Of a stretch of DNA of 35,684 nt, positions 1 to 8,287 are shown in pieces. The notes beneath the pieces are model-generated. The model did no database searches. It was given only the letters and a program-made list of their open reading frames with translations, and was not told the DNA's origin. The DNA is taken from the NCBI RefSeq assembly GCF_002160955.1, contig NZ_NFLN01000025.1:1-35684 (forward strand). The letters are read 5' to 3'. The stretch is from Gemmiger sp. An120. Lineage in GTDB: Bacteria > Bacillota > Clostridia > Oscillospirales > Ruminococcaceae. A program made the translations under genes and the position numbers. Each line of letters begins with the position of its first letter. Positions within the stretch are counted from its first letter, which is position 1.

Positions 1-2642
1 GGATTCGGGGTCGGGTCAGGAGTGGGGTTGGGGCCGGGAGTGGGATTAGGAGTAGGCTCTGTCCCCTTGTTCAGCGCAATAGTACCATTTACATGCCAAG
101 TCAGAGCGTCGGGACTGCCTTCTACAGCCTCGTCACTCGGAGCGTTATTAGCGCCCCAGGCAGCCTTGATTTCATCCCAGGAATCAACCTTATAGGTGTA
201 TTCGCTGGAAAGTTCCTCATCGTAACGGTATTCGTGGCCATTAATCGTAATGCTTTCCGGCATTTTGGGCGCGGTATAAACGCCGTCCTGAATCACGACG
301 GTATCGTTTTCATTTTCCGGAGCCGCGCTGTTCACGCTGCCCTTGCCCACATAGTAGTAAGTGCCATCTTCATCTTGCAGATAGAAGTAAGCTTCAGAAC
401 TTACAACCGGATCCTCGCCGCGCAGGGCCAAAGTCCCGTTCACATGCCAGGTCAGAGCGTCGGGACTGCCTTCCACTACCTCGCTACCGGGGGCCTTGTT
501 GGCACCCCAAGCGGCCTTGATCTCATCCCAAGACTCTACTTTGTAGGTATACGCATCGGAAAGAGTTTCATCGTAACGGTATTCGTGGCCATTGATCGTA
601 ATGCTTTCCGGCATTTTGGGCGCGGTATAAACGCCGTCCTGAATCACGACGGTATCGTTTTCATTTTCCGGAGCCGCGCTGTTCACGCTGCCCTTGCCCA
701 CATAGTAATAAGTGCCATCTTCATCCTGCAGATAGAAGTAAGCTTCAGAACTTACAACCGGATCCTCGCCGCGCAGGGCCAAAGTCCCGTTCACATGCCA
801 GGTCAGAGCCTCAGGGCTGCCTTCTACAGCCTCGTCACTCGGAGCGTTATTAGCGCCCCAGGCAGCCTTGATCTCATCCCAGGAATCAACCTTATAGGTA
901 TATTCGCTGGAAAGTTTCTCATCGTAGCGATATTCATGGCCATCAATCGTAATGCTTTCCGGCATTTCAGGCTTGGAACAAATGCCGTTTTCGATTGCGA
1001 CGACATCTCCTTCATTTTCCGGAGCTGCACTGTTCACACTGCCCTTGCCCACATAGTAGTAGGTGCCATCTTCATCCTGCAGGTAGAAATAGGCATCACT
1101 GGTTTCGCCAGGCTCCACGGTACCACCGCCCTCGGTGGCGGTGAGGCGCATATTCACATAGTACTCGTCCTGCTCAAACCAGACCTTGATATCATCGCTG
1201 GTATACACTGCGCCAATGGTAATGTCGAAACTGTACCAGCCGGTTTCAGCGTCATAGGACAGGCTCTTATTAATGGTCTCGTTGTTATTTTTTACAAGCG
1301 TCAGGTTCGGATCGCTGTAGTCTTCCGCCACCTTGAAGCGGAAATTCACGATCTGGTAGTGCCCATTCAGGATGTCCAATGCATCGCGCGTGAAGAAAGG
1401 AACACCAACGGGGAGATTGCCTTCAACAGACTGCCATTCGCCGCCTTCGCCCCGGTACTGCAGTTCGGAAATGCCGACCAGTTCATTGACCATGACACCC
1501 TTGGAAACCCAATCCCGATAGGTCATGCCAGTGAAAGTAACATCGCCGCGGATGTCGGACAGGGTAATGGTGTACTTGGCACGGACCAGGCCGTTGTCCA
1601 TTGTAAGGCCATCATACTTTACCGAAACGTCCGCCACATCAAGATTGGTGATTGCCTCAGAACCACCCGTATTCAGAGGGATATTCAAGGGGCTGTTGTT
1701 GATGGACAGAGAGGACAGCAACTTGGAAATCAGCGCCTTATTCGGACCGTACAGGGTAAGGGTCAGGCTATCGCCTTTGTCTACGGTGACCGGCAGCTGC
1801 ATATCGTTGTCATCAAAATGCGCACCAGCAGTCAGAACGCCCTCGTCCACGCTCACGATGTATTGCTCGACAATGGGATTCACGTCGATGGTGATCACGT
1901 TATTCTCGGAATCACCGGTATTAGCGAAGAAGAATCCCCACTGGCAACCATTATTCTTGGCCTGCTCATGATACGGGCGAAGGAGATAGAACTTCGAATG
2001 GTCGTAGTTCCATTTTTCCTGCAGCTTCGCATCCATCTCGTCAATAGCGTAGATGTTGCCCTCGCTGGAGCTGATCGAAATGATCGGCTCGTACCCTTCC
2101 GGCACAGACACGTAGAAGCAAAGGACGTCGCCCGCAGTCATAAAATTATACAGGCTGTCTCCCTTGGGCAGGGTATCAAACTCGACATTTTGGGAGCCGA
2201 CGTCTTTCTTTGCGTAGTACAGGGTGACAAGGTTGCTCGACGCATTGCTGAAAATAAACTCATAACCGAAATCATTAAGGATTTTAGCAGCCGGAGCAGA
2301 ATCCACAGCATAGCTGCTCACGGCGGGCTCCTCCTCGACGGCGGGTTCTTCCTCGACGGCGGGCTCTTTCTCGACGACGGGCTCCTCCTCGACGGTGGGC
2401 TCCTCCTCGACGGCGGGCTCTTCCTCGACGACGGGCTCCTCCTCGACGACGGGCTCCTCCTCGACGGCGGGCTCTTCCTCGATGGCGGACTCCTCTTCCT
2501 CGGCCGGGGCACTCGACGAAGCGGTGGTGCCGGCGATGAGGGTCTCATCCGCAAAGACGCTGGCCGGAACCATCGTAAAGATCAGGCCCAGCGCAAGAAC
2601 CAGGCAGGCAAGCCGCTGCCATGTTCTCATCTTGCTAAACAT
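1..2642 (-). CDS. Large secreted surface protein with repeats (3' end outside window)
   Basis: The reading frame is open from an ATG at 2642 to the left edge, about 880 residues, so the C terminus is missing. AAGGAGG lies 8 bases before the ATG. Residues 1-31 form a signal peptide (basic start, hydrophobic core, cleavage near SVFA/DE). Residues 55-108 are nine EEEP[A/V/T]V units, probably an extended acidic stalk. A middle region of about 400 residues is rich in beta-prone and aromatic residues and matches no family I can name. Three 117-residue repeats follow, each with AYFYLQDEDGTYYYVGKG and ending near WHVNGT. The last visible residues are a Pro/Thr/Asn spacer of PTPNPTP type, usual before a wall-anchor signal; an LPXTG-type sorting motif beyond the edge is inference. 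The role is probably adhesion or a surface structure. A long opposite-strand frame here is a shadow: signal peptide, RBS and repeats all favour the minus strand. Confidence 0.88.
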   Translation of the reverse strand, partial: MFSKMRTWQRLACLVLALGLIFTMVPASVFADETLIAGTTASSSAPAEEEESAIEEEPAVEEEPVVEEEPVVEEEPAVEEEPTVEEEPVVEKEPAVEEEPAVEEEPAVSSYAVDSAPAAKILNDFGYEFIFSNASSNLVTLYYAKKDVGSQNVEFDTLPKGDSLYNFMTAGDVLCFYVSVPEGYEPIISISSSEGNIYAIDEMDAKLQEKWNYDHSKFYLLRPYHEQAKNNGCQWGFFFANTGDSENNVITIDVNPIVEQYIVSVDEGVLTAGAHFDDNDMQLPVTVDKGDSLTLTLYGPNKALISKLLSSLSINNSPLNIPLNTGGSEAITNLDVADVSVKYDGLTMDNGLVRAKYTITLSDIRGDVTFTGMTYRDWVSKGVMVNELVGISELQYRGEGGEWQSVEGNLPVGVPFFTRDALDILNGHYQIVNFRFKVAEDYSDPNLTLVKNNNETINKSLSYDAETGWYSFDITIGAVYTSDDIKVWFEQDEYYVNMRLTATEGGGTVEPGETSDAYFYLQDEDGTYYYVGKGSVNSAAPENEGDVVAIENGICSKPEMPESITIDGHEYRYDEKLSSEYTYKVDSWDEIKAAWGANNAPSDEAVEGSPEALTWHVNGTLALRGEDPVVSSEAYFYLQDEDGTYYYVGKGSVNSAAPENENDTVVIQDGVYTAPKMPESITINGHEYRYDETLSDAYTYKVESWDEIKAAWGANKAPGSEVVEGSPDALTWHVNGTLALRGEDPVVSSEAYFYLQDEDGTYYYVGKGSVNSAAPENENDTVVIQDGVYTAPKMPESITINGHEYRYDEELSSEYTYKVDSWDEIKAAWGANNAPSDEAVEGSPDALTWHVNGTIALNKGTEPTPNPTPGPNPTPDPTPN
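48..1100 (-). repeat. Three tandem 351-bp (117-residue) repeats
   Basis: Units lie at about 750-1100, 399-749 and 48-398 in translation order, with exact 351-bp spacing of matching segments (for example CATGCC at 92, 443 and 794). They encode domain-sized repeats of the surface protein. The third unit is mosaic: its first half is almost identical in DNA to unit 2 (TAPKMPESITING), while its second half is almost identical to unit 1 (NNAPSDEAVEGS rather than NKAPGSEVVEGS). This suggests recent recombination or gene conversion between units. Confidence 0.9.
2319..2480 (-). repeat. Nine 18-bp tandem repeats encoding EEEP[A/V/T]V
   Basis: Nine consecutive 18-base units encode EEEPAV, EEEPVV or EEEPTV (one EKEPAV) directly after the signal peptide region. 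Near-identical tandem units of this size can change number by slippage, so stalk length may vary between strains. Confidence 0.9.
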
Positions 2643-2764
2643 AACACATCCTCCTTACAAATTCTGCGTCCGCTGCCGGACGCGGCGTGTCTCCGTGCGT
2701 TCGCCGTGTTCCGGCAAAGGGCAGCGGCGATCGTGGGGGGGCGTTCCCCCCTCCTGTGTATCTA

Positions 2765-2797
2765 ATGATACCAGTCTATGGTCACAAACCGGTCACA
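2765..2797 (-). promoter_or_regulatory. Extended -10 promoter with a TGTGACC direct repeat for the surface protein gene
   Basis: On the minus strand TATCAT (2765-2770) is preceded by TG-G, an extended -10, and has no good -35 box. In place of a -35 box are two TGTGACC copies (minus strand of GGTCACA at 2780-2786 and 2791-2797), exactly 11 bp apart. Tandem sites one helical turn apart next to a -10 are typical of OmpR/PhoB-family activators. The binding protein is inference. The leader to the ATG would be about 115 bases. Confidence 0.5.
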
Positions 2798-2920
2798 GAA
2801 TCGAGGATTTTTTCTCACCTAACGCCAAAATCAGCTTTTTTGGCATTACGACGCCAAAAAAACCGGGTGTTTCCCGGAATTCCATTAGCATTCCACTCAC
2901 TTTTCCTCAAAACAGCAAGC

Positions 2921-2953
2921 AAAAAACCGTCATTTTGACGATGACGGTTTTTT
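2921..2953 (-). terminator. Intrinsic terminator downstream of sbcC
   Basis: A perfect 13-bp inverted repeat with arms 2921-2933 and 2941-2953, each arm ending in six A or T, encloses a 7-base loop. The A/T tails make it usable from either strand. It ends the sbcDC transcript before the surface protein promoter. Confidence 0.85.
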
Positions 2954-3081
2954 ATCAAAGTATGTAATTTGGGTCGAAATTTAAATTTGTACGGCTTTTT
3001 TCACCTTTTCTTTTTCTTCAAAATTGGCAAAAGGTTAATAGGGTATAACTTTTTCGCCAGGCTTTTCAAACTTTCTCACAT

Positions 3082-5847
3082 TTATACGATCAATTCCAGC
3101 CGACTGCCGCCGGTACGGTCCTTTGTGACCCGGATCTGGCGGTCGATCCGGTCTTTGAGTTCGGTTACGTGGGAGATGATCCCTACCAGCCGGTCGCCTT
3201 CGGTCAGGTCCTCCAGCGCGCGGAGAGCCTGGCGCAGCGCCTCTTCGTCCAGGGAACCGAAGCCCTCGTCCACAAACATGCTTTCCAGCCGGATACCGCC
3301 GGCAGCGCTCTGAATCTCGTCCGCCAGGCCCAGCGCCAGGCACAGGGATGCCTGGAAGGACTCGCCGCCGGACAGGCTGCGCACGCTGCGGCGGCTGCCG
3401 TTGTAATGGTCGATCACGTCCAGTTCCAGGCCGGTCTGGCTGCGGTTGTTGTCCGCCTGGGCCCGGCGGGCCAGTTCGTACTGGCCGCCGCTCATCACCA
3501 TGAACCGGGTATTGGCCCGGGCCACGATCCGGTCAAAAAAGGCGGTCTGCACCCAGGTTTCCAGCATGATCTTTTCCCGGCCGGGCAGATTGCCGTTGGC
3601 CGTATTGGAAAGCGCCCGCACCCACTGCCAACGGGTCTCGGTTTCGGCCAGGCCTTCGCCCTGCCGCTGTATCCCGTCCCGCTGACGGCGGTTGTTCGTC
3701 AGCCGGGCAGAGAGTTCCGCCGCGGCCTTGTCCTGCCCGGCCTGTTCGGCGGCCAGGCGGCGGCAGGCTTCCTCCTGAACGGCCAGGTCCAGCGCGGGGG
3801 CCTGGGCCAGCTGCGCCTCGGCCTGCTGCAGCTGGCCGGTCAGGGTATCGCAGGTGGTCTGCGCGGTGCGGCAGGCCTGCTCGGCCTGCTCCTGCCCGGC
3901 CTGCAGGCGGTTCTTTTCCTCCAGCAGGCGGGCAATCGCCTGTTCGGCGGCCTGCCGCCCGGAAAAGTCCAGCCCCTGTTCCAACCGGGTGACCGCTTCC
4001 TCCCCGGCTGCTTTTTCGGCGGTCAGGGCTTCCCGCTCCCGGGTCAGGGTATCCAGTTCAGCGGTCAGGCGGCGGCAGCTTTCTTCCCGGGCGGGCAGCG
4101 AAGTTTCCAGTACCTGCAGACGGGCCAGCCGGGTTTTCTGCGCACGGGTATCCGCCGCCAGACGCTCCGCCTGCTTGGCGGCGGTCTGCCGGGCCTGGGC
4201 CAGCAGAGCCACCGCCCGTGCCGGATCGTCGCTGCCCAGCAGTTCCTGGCAGCGGGCCCGGGCCTCCTGCTGCAGGGCGGTCAGGGTGGCGTTCCGATCC
4301 GCGGCCGCGCTGCTGGCCCGGGAGGCATTTTCCTGAGCCTGGCGGGCGGCGTTGCGGGCCTGTTCCACCTGGGCTTCGGTGGGCGCCTGCTCCCCAGCTG
4401 AGGCGGGACAGGGATGCTCTGTTGCGCCGCAGACCGGGCAGGGCTGGCCAGGGCGCAGCCCCGCCGCCAGAATCCCCGCCTGCTCGTCCAGAAAGGCCCG
4501 GTTCAGCCGCATATAGGCTGTCTGGGCGGCCTCGGCCGCCTGCTGGGCCTGTACATAGGCCTCCGCGGCCCGGGCATGCTCCTTTTTGGCCCGGCGGCAG
4601 CCGTCCAGCCGGTCATGCAGGTCTTCCAGCTCCCGCCGGCGGCGATCCAGTTCCCCTGCCTGCGCCCGGAGTTTTTCCAGTTCCACGGCACTGTCCCGCA
4701 GGCCGTCCCGCTCCGCCTGTTCCGCCTGCAGACGGGCCTGCTCCCCATTCAGGGTTTGGGTACGGGCTGCAATGCGGGCCTGTTTGTCTGCCAGGGCGGC
4801 AGCCCGTTTATCCCGGGCAGCGCGGGCCTGTTCCAGTTCCGCGTACCGGGGCAGTTGGGCCCGGATGCTCTCTGCCTTGGCGGCCAGTTCCTCCCGGCGG
4901 GGCAGGGTGGCCTGCGCCTGCTGCAGCGCGGCGCGGCAGCGGGCCAGTTCCTCCCGGGCGGCGGGCAGCTTTGCCTGGCAGGCATCCCGGTCGGCCCGGG
5001 TCTGCGCCAGCTGCCGGGCCTGGCCCAGCCGGGTGTTGGCCTCCTGCAGGGCCTGGGCGGTGCGCTGCCGGGTCTCGTTCAGCACCTGCAGCGCCGTCTC
5101 GTCCTCCGCCAGCAGCTGATCGGCCAGCGCCAGCAGTTCCGCCAGCGGGGGCAGTTCCCGGGCGGCGGCTTCCAGCCGGGCGGTGAGCGGATGCTCCGGC
5201 GGGCAGACCAGTCCGGCTGCGTACTGGCGTATACTGCTTTGCATCTGACCGCACCGGTCTGCCAGGGCGCCGGATTCCGCCTTGAGACGCTCCTGCAGCA
5301 ATTGATAGGGCTTGGTCTGGAAAATCTGCCGGAAGATGTTCTTGCGCTCTTCGGTGGTGGCCAGCAGCAGTTTGAGGAACTCCCCCTGGGCGATCATGGC
5401 AATGCGGCAGAACTGATCCCGGTCCAGGCCGATGATCCGGGTGACCTCCGCGGTGACCTCCCGGGTGCGGGTGCAGACCCGGCCGTCCGGGTAATAGAGT
5501 TCCGCTTCGGCCCGCTGCAGGGTCATGCCGCCGCCCCGGCGGGCCGGGCGCTGATACTCCGGATTACGGCGCACCCGGTAAATCTGCCCGCTATAGGAAA
5601 AGGTAAGTTCCACCTCGGTGGGGGTATCCGGCGCGGCATACTGGCTGCGCAGCATGGAGGCGTCCCGGTTGCCGCCGCTGGGCTCCCCGTACAGGGCGTA
5701 GGTGATGGCGTCGAACAGGGTGGTTTTTCCCGCGCCGGTATCGCCGGTGATCAGGTACAATCCCCGGCGGCCCAGCTGTTCCATATTCAGTTCGGTGCGC
5801 CCGGCATAGGGGCCAAAGGCACTGACGACAAGGCGCAGCGGTCTCAT
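3082..5847 (-). CDS. sbcC: SbcC exonuclease subunit (Rad50-like ATPase)
   Basis: This 921-residue SMC-type ATPase partners the SbcD nuclease; the complex cleaves DNA hairpins and processes blocked ends. The N-terminal Walker A is GDTGAGKTT near residue 35. Long Gln/Ala/Arg-rich coiled-coil arms flank a zinc hook, CPVC, near residue 469, where two molecules dimerise. The C-terminal ATPase half has the signature SLSGGESFQASL near residue 820 and Walker B SMFVDEGFGSLDEE near 853. Length is near the family norm (about 1,000 residues). Its ATG overlaps the sbcD stop as ATGA (5844-5847), so the two are translationally coupled. Several long opposite-strand frames here are products of high GC content. 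Confidence 0.96.
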   Translation of the reverse strand: MRPLRLVVSAFGPYAGRTELNMEQLGRRGLYLITGDTGAGKTTLFDAITYALYGEPSGGNRDASMLRSQYAAPDTPTEVELTFSYSGQIYRVRRNPEYQRPARRGGGMTLQRAEAELYYPDGRVCTRTREVTAEVTRIIGLDRDQFCRIAMIAQGEFLKLLLATTEERKNIFRQIFQTKPYQLLQERLKAESGALADRCGQMQSSIRQYAAGLVCPPEHPLTARLEAAARELPPLAELLALADQLLAEDETALQVLNETRQRTAQALQEANTRLGQARQLAQTRADRDACQAKLPAAREELARCRAALQQAQATLPRREELAAKAESIRAQLPRYAELEQARAARDKRAAALADKQARIAARTQTLNGEQARLQAEQAERDGLRDSAVELEKLRAQAGELDRRRRELEDLHDRLDGCRRAKKEHARAAEAYVQAQQAAEAAQTAYMRLNRAFLDEQAGILAAGLRPGQPCPVCGATEHPCPASAGEQAPTEAQVEQARNAARQAQENASRASSAAADRNATLTALQQEARARCQELLGSDDPARAVALLAQARQTAAKQAERLAADTRAQKTRLARLQVLETSLPAREESCRRLTAELDTLTREREALTAEKAAGEEAVTRLEQGLDFSGRQAAEQAIARLLEEKNRLQAGQEQAEQACRTAQTTCDTLTGQLQQAEAQLAQAPALDLAVQEEACRRLAAEQAGQDKAAAELSARLTNNRRQRDGIQRQGEGLAETETRWQWVRALSNTANGNLPGREKIMLETWVQTAFFDRIVARANTRFMVMSGGQYELARRAQADNNRSQTGLELDVIDHYNGSRRSVRSLSGGESFQASLCLALGLADEIQSAAGGIRLESMFVDEGFGSLDEEALRQALRALEDLTEGDRLVGIISHVTELKDRIDRQIRVTKDRTGGSRLELIV

Positions 5848-6983
5848 ACCTGTTCCTCCCAGATTTTTTCGATCAGTTCCCGCAGGAAATTGTTCTGTTC
5901 TTCGCTCATGGGCTGGCCGTTCTGCTTTTCATACAGTTCGGCAAACAGTTCCAGCGGGGATTTGCGTTTGGCGTCCGGCAGCTGTGCGTCCCACTGGCCG
6001 GCACGGGTGCGGGCATTGTCATAGTCCAGCTTGAGCAGATTGCGGTAGATGACCCGCAGCTTGCCCACCGCGTCGGGGATGTCCTCCTCGTCGGTGAGGG
6101 TGATGTGCAGGTAATCCTCCGGGTAGCTGGTGGCCTGGTAAAAGCTGCGCAGGGTCAGTTCCTCGTAGCGGCCCCGCAGCTCCACCAGTTCCCGCAGCGG
6201 GGTCAGCGGCCGGGTGCGCACCTCCACCCGGCCTTTTTCCGCCAGTTCCATCAGGGTGACCGATTTGGTCTGACTGACCTCGGAGAAGGAGTATTTCAGC
6301 GGGCTGCCGCAGTAGCGCAGGGTGGGACGGCCCGCCGCCTGGGGACCGTGCAGGTGGCCCAGAGCCACATAATCAAAAGCATCAAACACCGAGGCGTCCA
6401 CGTTGTCGCTGCCGCCCACCGACAGATCCTCGGATTCACAGCGGGCGGCCCCGGTGACGAACTGGTGGGTGACCAGAACGCTGCGCCGGGCCGGATCGGG
6501 CGCCATGGCTTCCACGGCGGCGGACACCGCGTCGGTGTAGGTGAGGATCTCCCTGTCGGGGAAAAAGCGGCGCACCCCGGCGGGCTTGATAAAGGGCAGC
6601 AGGTAGATATCCACCGGGCCGAAGGCATCGGTCAGGGTGACCGGCTCCACCCGGCCGTCGTAGACCGGGGCCATATAGACCCCCCGGGCGCTCATGAGCC
6701 GCCCGCCGAAGGCAATCCGTTCGGCGGAATCATGGTTGCCGCTGATGACGAATATCGGTGCGCCGCGCTGGGCCAGCTGCACCAGAAACTCGTCAAACAG
6801 CTGGACCGCCTCGGCGGGAGGGACCGGTTTGTCGTAAACATCGCCGGCGATGAGTACGCCGTCGGGGCGTTCCTCGTCCAGGATGGCCAGGATGCGGCGC
6901 AGGATCTCCCGCTGATCTTCCAGCAGGGACTGTTCACAGAGCCGTTTGCCCAGATGCAGGTCGGAAAGGTGTGCAAACTTCAT
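5844..6983 (-). CDS. sbcD: SbcD exonuclease subunit (Mre11-like phosphoesterase)
   Basis: A 379-residue calcineurin-like metallophosphoesterase, the nuclease half of SbcCD. Metal-binding motifs are in order: DLHLGK (residues 8-13), GDVYD (47-51), GNHDSAER (82-89), and later VTHQF and GHLHGPQ near residue 208. The C-terminal part matches the capping region that contacts SbcC. The start is supported by AAAGGAG about 7 bases upstream. It is the first gene of the sbcDC pair; 72 bases separate it from the regulator gene upstream, with a terminator-like hairpin between them, so its own promoter was not securely identified. Confidence 0.96.
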   Translation of the reverse strand: MKFAHLSDLHLGKRLCEQSLLEDQREILRRILAILDEERPDGVLIAGDVYDKPVPPAEAVQLFDEFLVQLAQRGAPIFVISGNHDSAERIAFGGRLMSARGVYMAPVYDGRVEPVTLTDAFGPVDIYLLPFIKPAGVRRFFPDREILTYTDAVSAAVEAMAPDPARRSVLVTHQFVTGAARCESEDLSVGGSDNVDASVFDAFDYVALGHLHGPQAAGRPTLRYCGSPLKYSFSEVSQTKSVTLMELAEKGRVEVRTRPLTPLRELVELRGRYEELTLRSFYQATSYPEDYLHITLTDEEDIPDAVGKLRVIYRNLLKLDYDNARTRAGQWDAQLPDAKRKSPLELFAELYEKQNGQPMSEEQNNFLRELIEKIWEEQV

Positions 6984-6989
6984 GGGTTT

Positions 6990-7036
6990 CTCCTTTATAA
7001 AAAGTAGAAAGGGAGAGGGCCTCAGGGTCCTCTCCC
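6990..7036 (-). terminator. Terminator after the pilus-like operon
   Basis: The arms GGGAGAGG (7011-7018) and CCTCTCCC (7029-7036) pair perfectly around a 10-base loop. On the minus strand the stem is followed by TTTCTACTTTTT. It lies just past the stop of the regulator at 7056 and ahead of sbcD. Confidence 0.7.
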
Positions 7037-7055
7037 GCGCAGCCGGCGCGACCGG

Positions 7056-8270
7056 TCACACAATGGGATCGGGCACGCCGGAGGTAATATCAATGCGCAT
7101 ACCGCTGGACGCGCCGCAGCTGCGCCAGCTTTTGAGCAGACGCTCGGCCACCACGGCGGTATCCCCCGCCTGCCGCACCGACAGCATCAGCACATACTGG
7201 TTGCGGCTGTACCGGCTGAACACGTCCCCCTTGCGCAGGGTGTTCTTGATCTGTTCCCGCAGCTGCAGCATGGCCCGCACCGTTTCCTGCTTGCCCAGGG
7301 CCTGGCCGTTTTCGCTTTGCAGGCCCACCAGCAGCAGCACGACGGTGTTGTCCACCCGCACGGCGCTGCGCACCACCATGTGGTACATGTGCTTGAACAC
7401 TTCGTAGGGGCAGAAGTAAGCCCCACGGATGGGCCGGTCGTCCCGGGTGGCCTCGTCCAGATCCCGCTGGATCTGGTGGATATCGTCCACCGTGTTGGTG
7501 CCCTCCGCCGCCCAGCGGAAGATGCTTTGCAGTTCCGGGCCCAGCACCTCGCCGGTCTCGTCCAGGAACAGGTTGGAGACGATCGGGTAGTGGTTCAGGA
7601 TGGCGGTTTTCATATCCAGCTGCTTGAGGGCGGTGAAATGCCGCAGGTACAGTTCCTCACTGAGAGGCTCCAGCAGCAGGGCCCGGCCGCAGATGTCCAG
7701 CACCTCCTGGGCGCTGCCCCGCACCCCGCTGCCCAGCAGCAGGTCGCAGGCGTGCAGCACCGCGGACAGGTACCGCTGGCGCAGCGCGCTGGCCTTGGGC
7801 ATCACCCAGCGGCGGCCTGCCAGGGTGGGCAGAAAATCGCCGGAGTACAGATCCAGCAATCGGCGGCAGGCCGCCAGCTGCTGCTGCGGGTCCCGGGCCT
7901 CCATTCCCTCCCGGTGCAAAGCAAACAGTTCCTGCACGTCCAGGCGCACCGGGGTGGCCGGGTTCCAGCAATACTGCCGGTCCCGGGTGATGATGCAGTC
8001 GGCGGGAAGGCCCGCGGCGGCCAGCTGTTTGCGCAGCGAGTAGGCGGCGTTTTTCAGCGCGCCGGCGGGGTTGGCCACCTCGTCGTCCTCCCAGAGGGCT
8101 TCGCAGATCTGTTCGTTGGTGACCGGCTCGTCGGTGTTCAGAAGCAGAAACGCCAGCAGTTCCCAGGGCTTGTTGATCCGGGCGCCCCGTTCCAGCAGCA
8201 CCGTATCCCCGGCTTTTACCTGCAGCCCGCCGAAAGTTTCCACATCCAGCAGAACGTTGGCTGTATTCAT
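7056..8270 (-). CDS. BTAD/SARP-type transcriptional regulator with degenerate GGDEF-like tail
   Basis: I place the start at the ATG at 8270 (MNTANVLLDV), because GGGAGGG at 8277-8283 is 6 bases before it and would touch the alternative ATG at 8276. That gives 404 residues. Residues 1-95 resemble an OmpR-type winged helix, as in SARP regulators (KPWELLAFLLLN, VTNEQICEALW, NAAYSLRKQL). Residues about 100-240 resemble the helical BTAD repeat region (LDLYSGDFLP, ALLLEPLSEELYLRHF). Residues about 270-395 look like a GGDEF fold (IKNTLRKGDVFSRYSRNQYVLML), but the GGDEF motif is replaced by SRNQY, so cyclase activity is unlikely. It is the last gene of the pilus-like operon, 17 bases after pilT, and may control it. 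The domain combination is unusual; function is inferred. Confidence 0.8.
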   Translation of the reverse strand: MNTANVLLDVETFGGLQVKAGDTVLLERGARINKPWELLAFLLLNTDEPVTNEQICEALWEDDEVANPAGALKNAAYSLRKQLAAAGLPADCIITRDRQYCWNPATPVRLDVQELFALHREGMEARDPQQQLAACRRLLDLYSGDFLPTLAGRRWVMPKASALRQRYLSAVLHACDLLLGSGVRGSAQEVLDICGRALLLEPLSEELYLRHFTALKQLDMKTAILNHYPIVSNLFLDETGEVLGPELQSIFRWAAEGTNTVDDIHQIQRDLDEATRDDRPIRGAYFCPYEVFKHMYHMVVRSAVRVDNTVVLLLVGLQSENGQALGKQETVRAMLQLREQIKNTLRKGDVFSRYSRNQYVLMLSVRQAGDTAVVAERLLKSWRSCGASSGMRIDITSGVPDPIV

Positions 8271-8287
8271 GATCATCCCTCCCGGTA

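Larger units (their letters stand above)
2643..3081. other. Intergenic region between sbcC and the surface protein gene
   Basis: This 439-base region holds the sbcC terminator (2921-2953), smaller inverted repeats (CCGGG/CCCGG at 2863-2877, and GCCAAAA paired with TTTTGGC around 2823-2844), the promoter with direct repeats (2765-2797), a G7/C6 hairpin at 2735-2751 in the presumed leader, and the RBS. Frames crossing it show no gene-like protein. Confidence 0.7.

Noticed and set aside
93-2765. 890-residue open frame on the plus strand
   Set aside because: It is the antisense of the surface protein. The minus strand has a signal peptide, an RBS, the domain repeats and the promoter; the plus frame has no RBS and only mirrors the repeats.
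3169-6024. Long plus-strand frames opposite sbcC and sbcD
   Set aside because: Gly/Pro/Ala/Arg-rich shadows caused by the GC-rich codon pattern; the minus strand encodes all SbcC and SbcD motifs.
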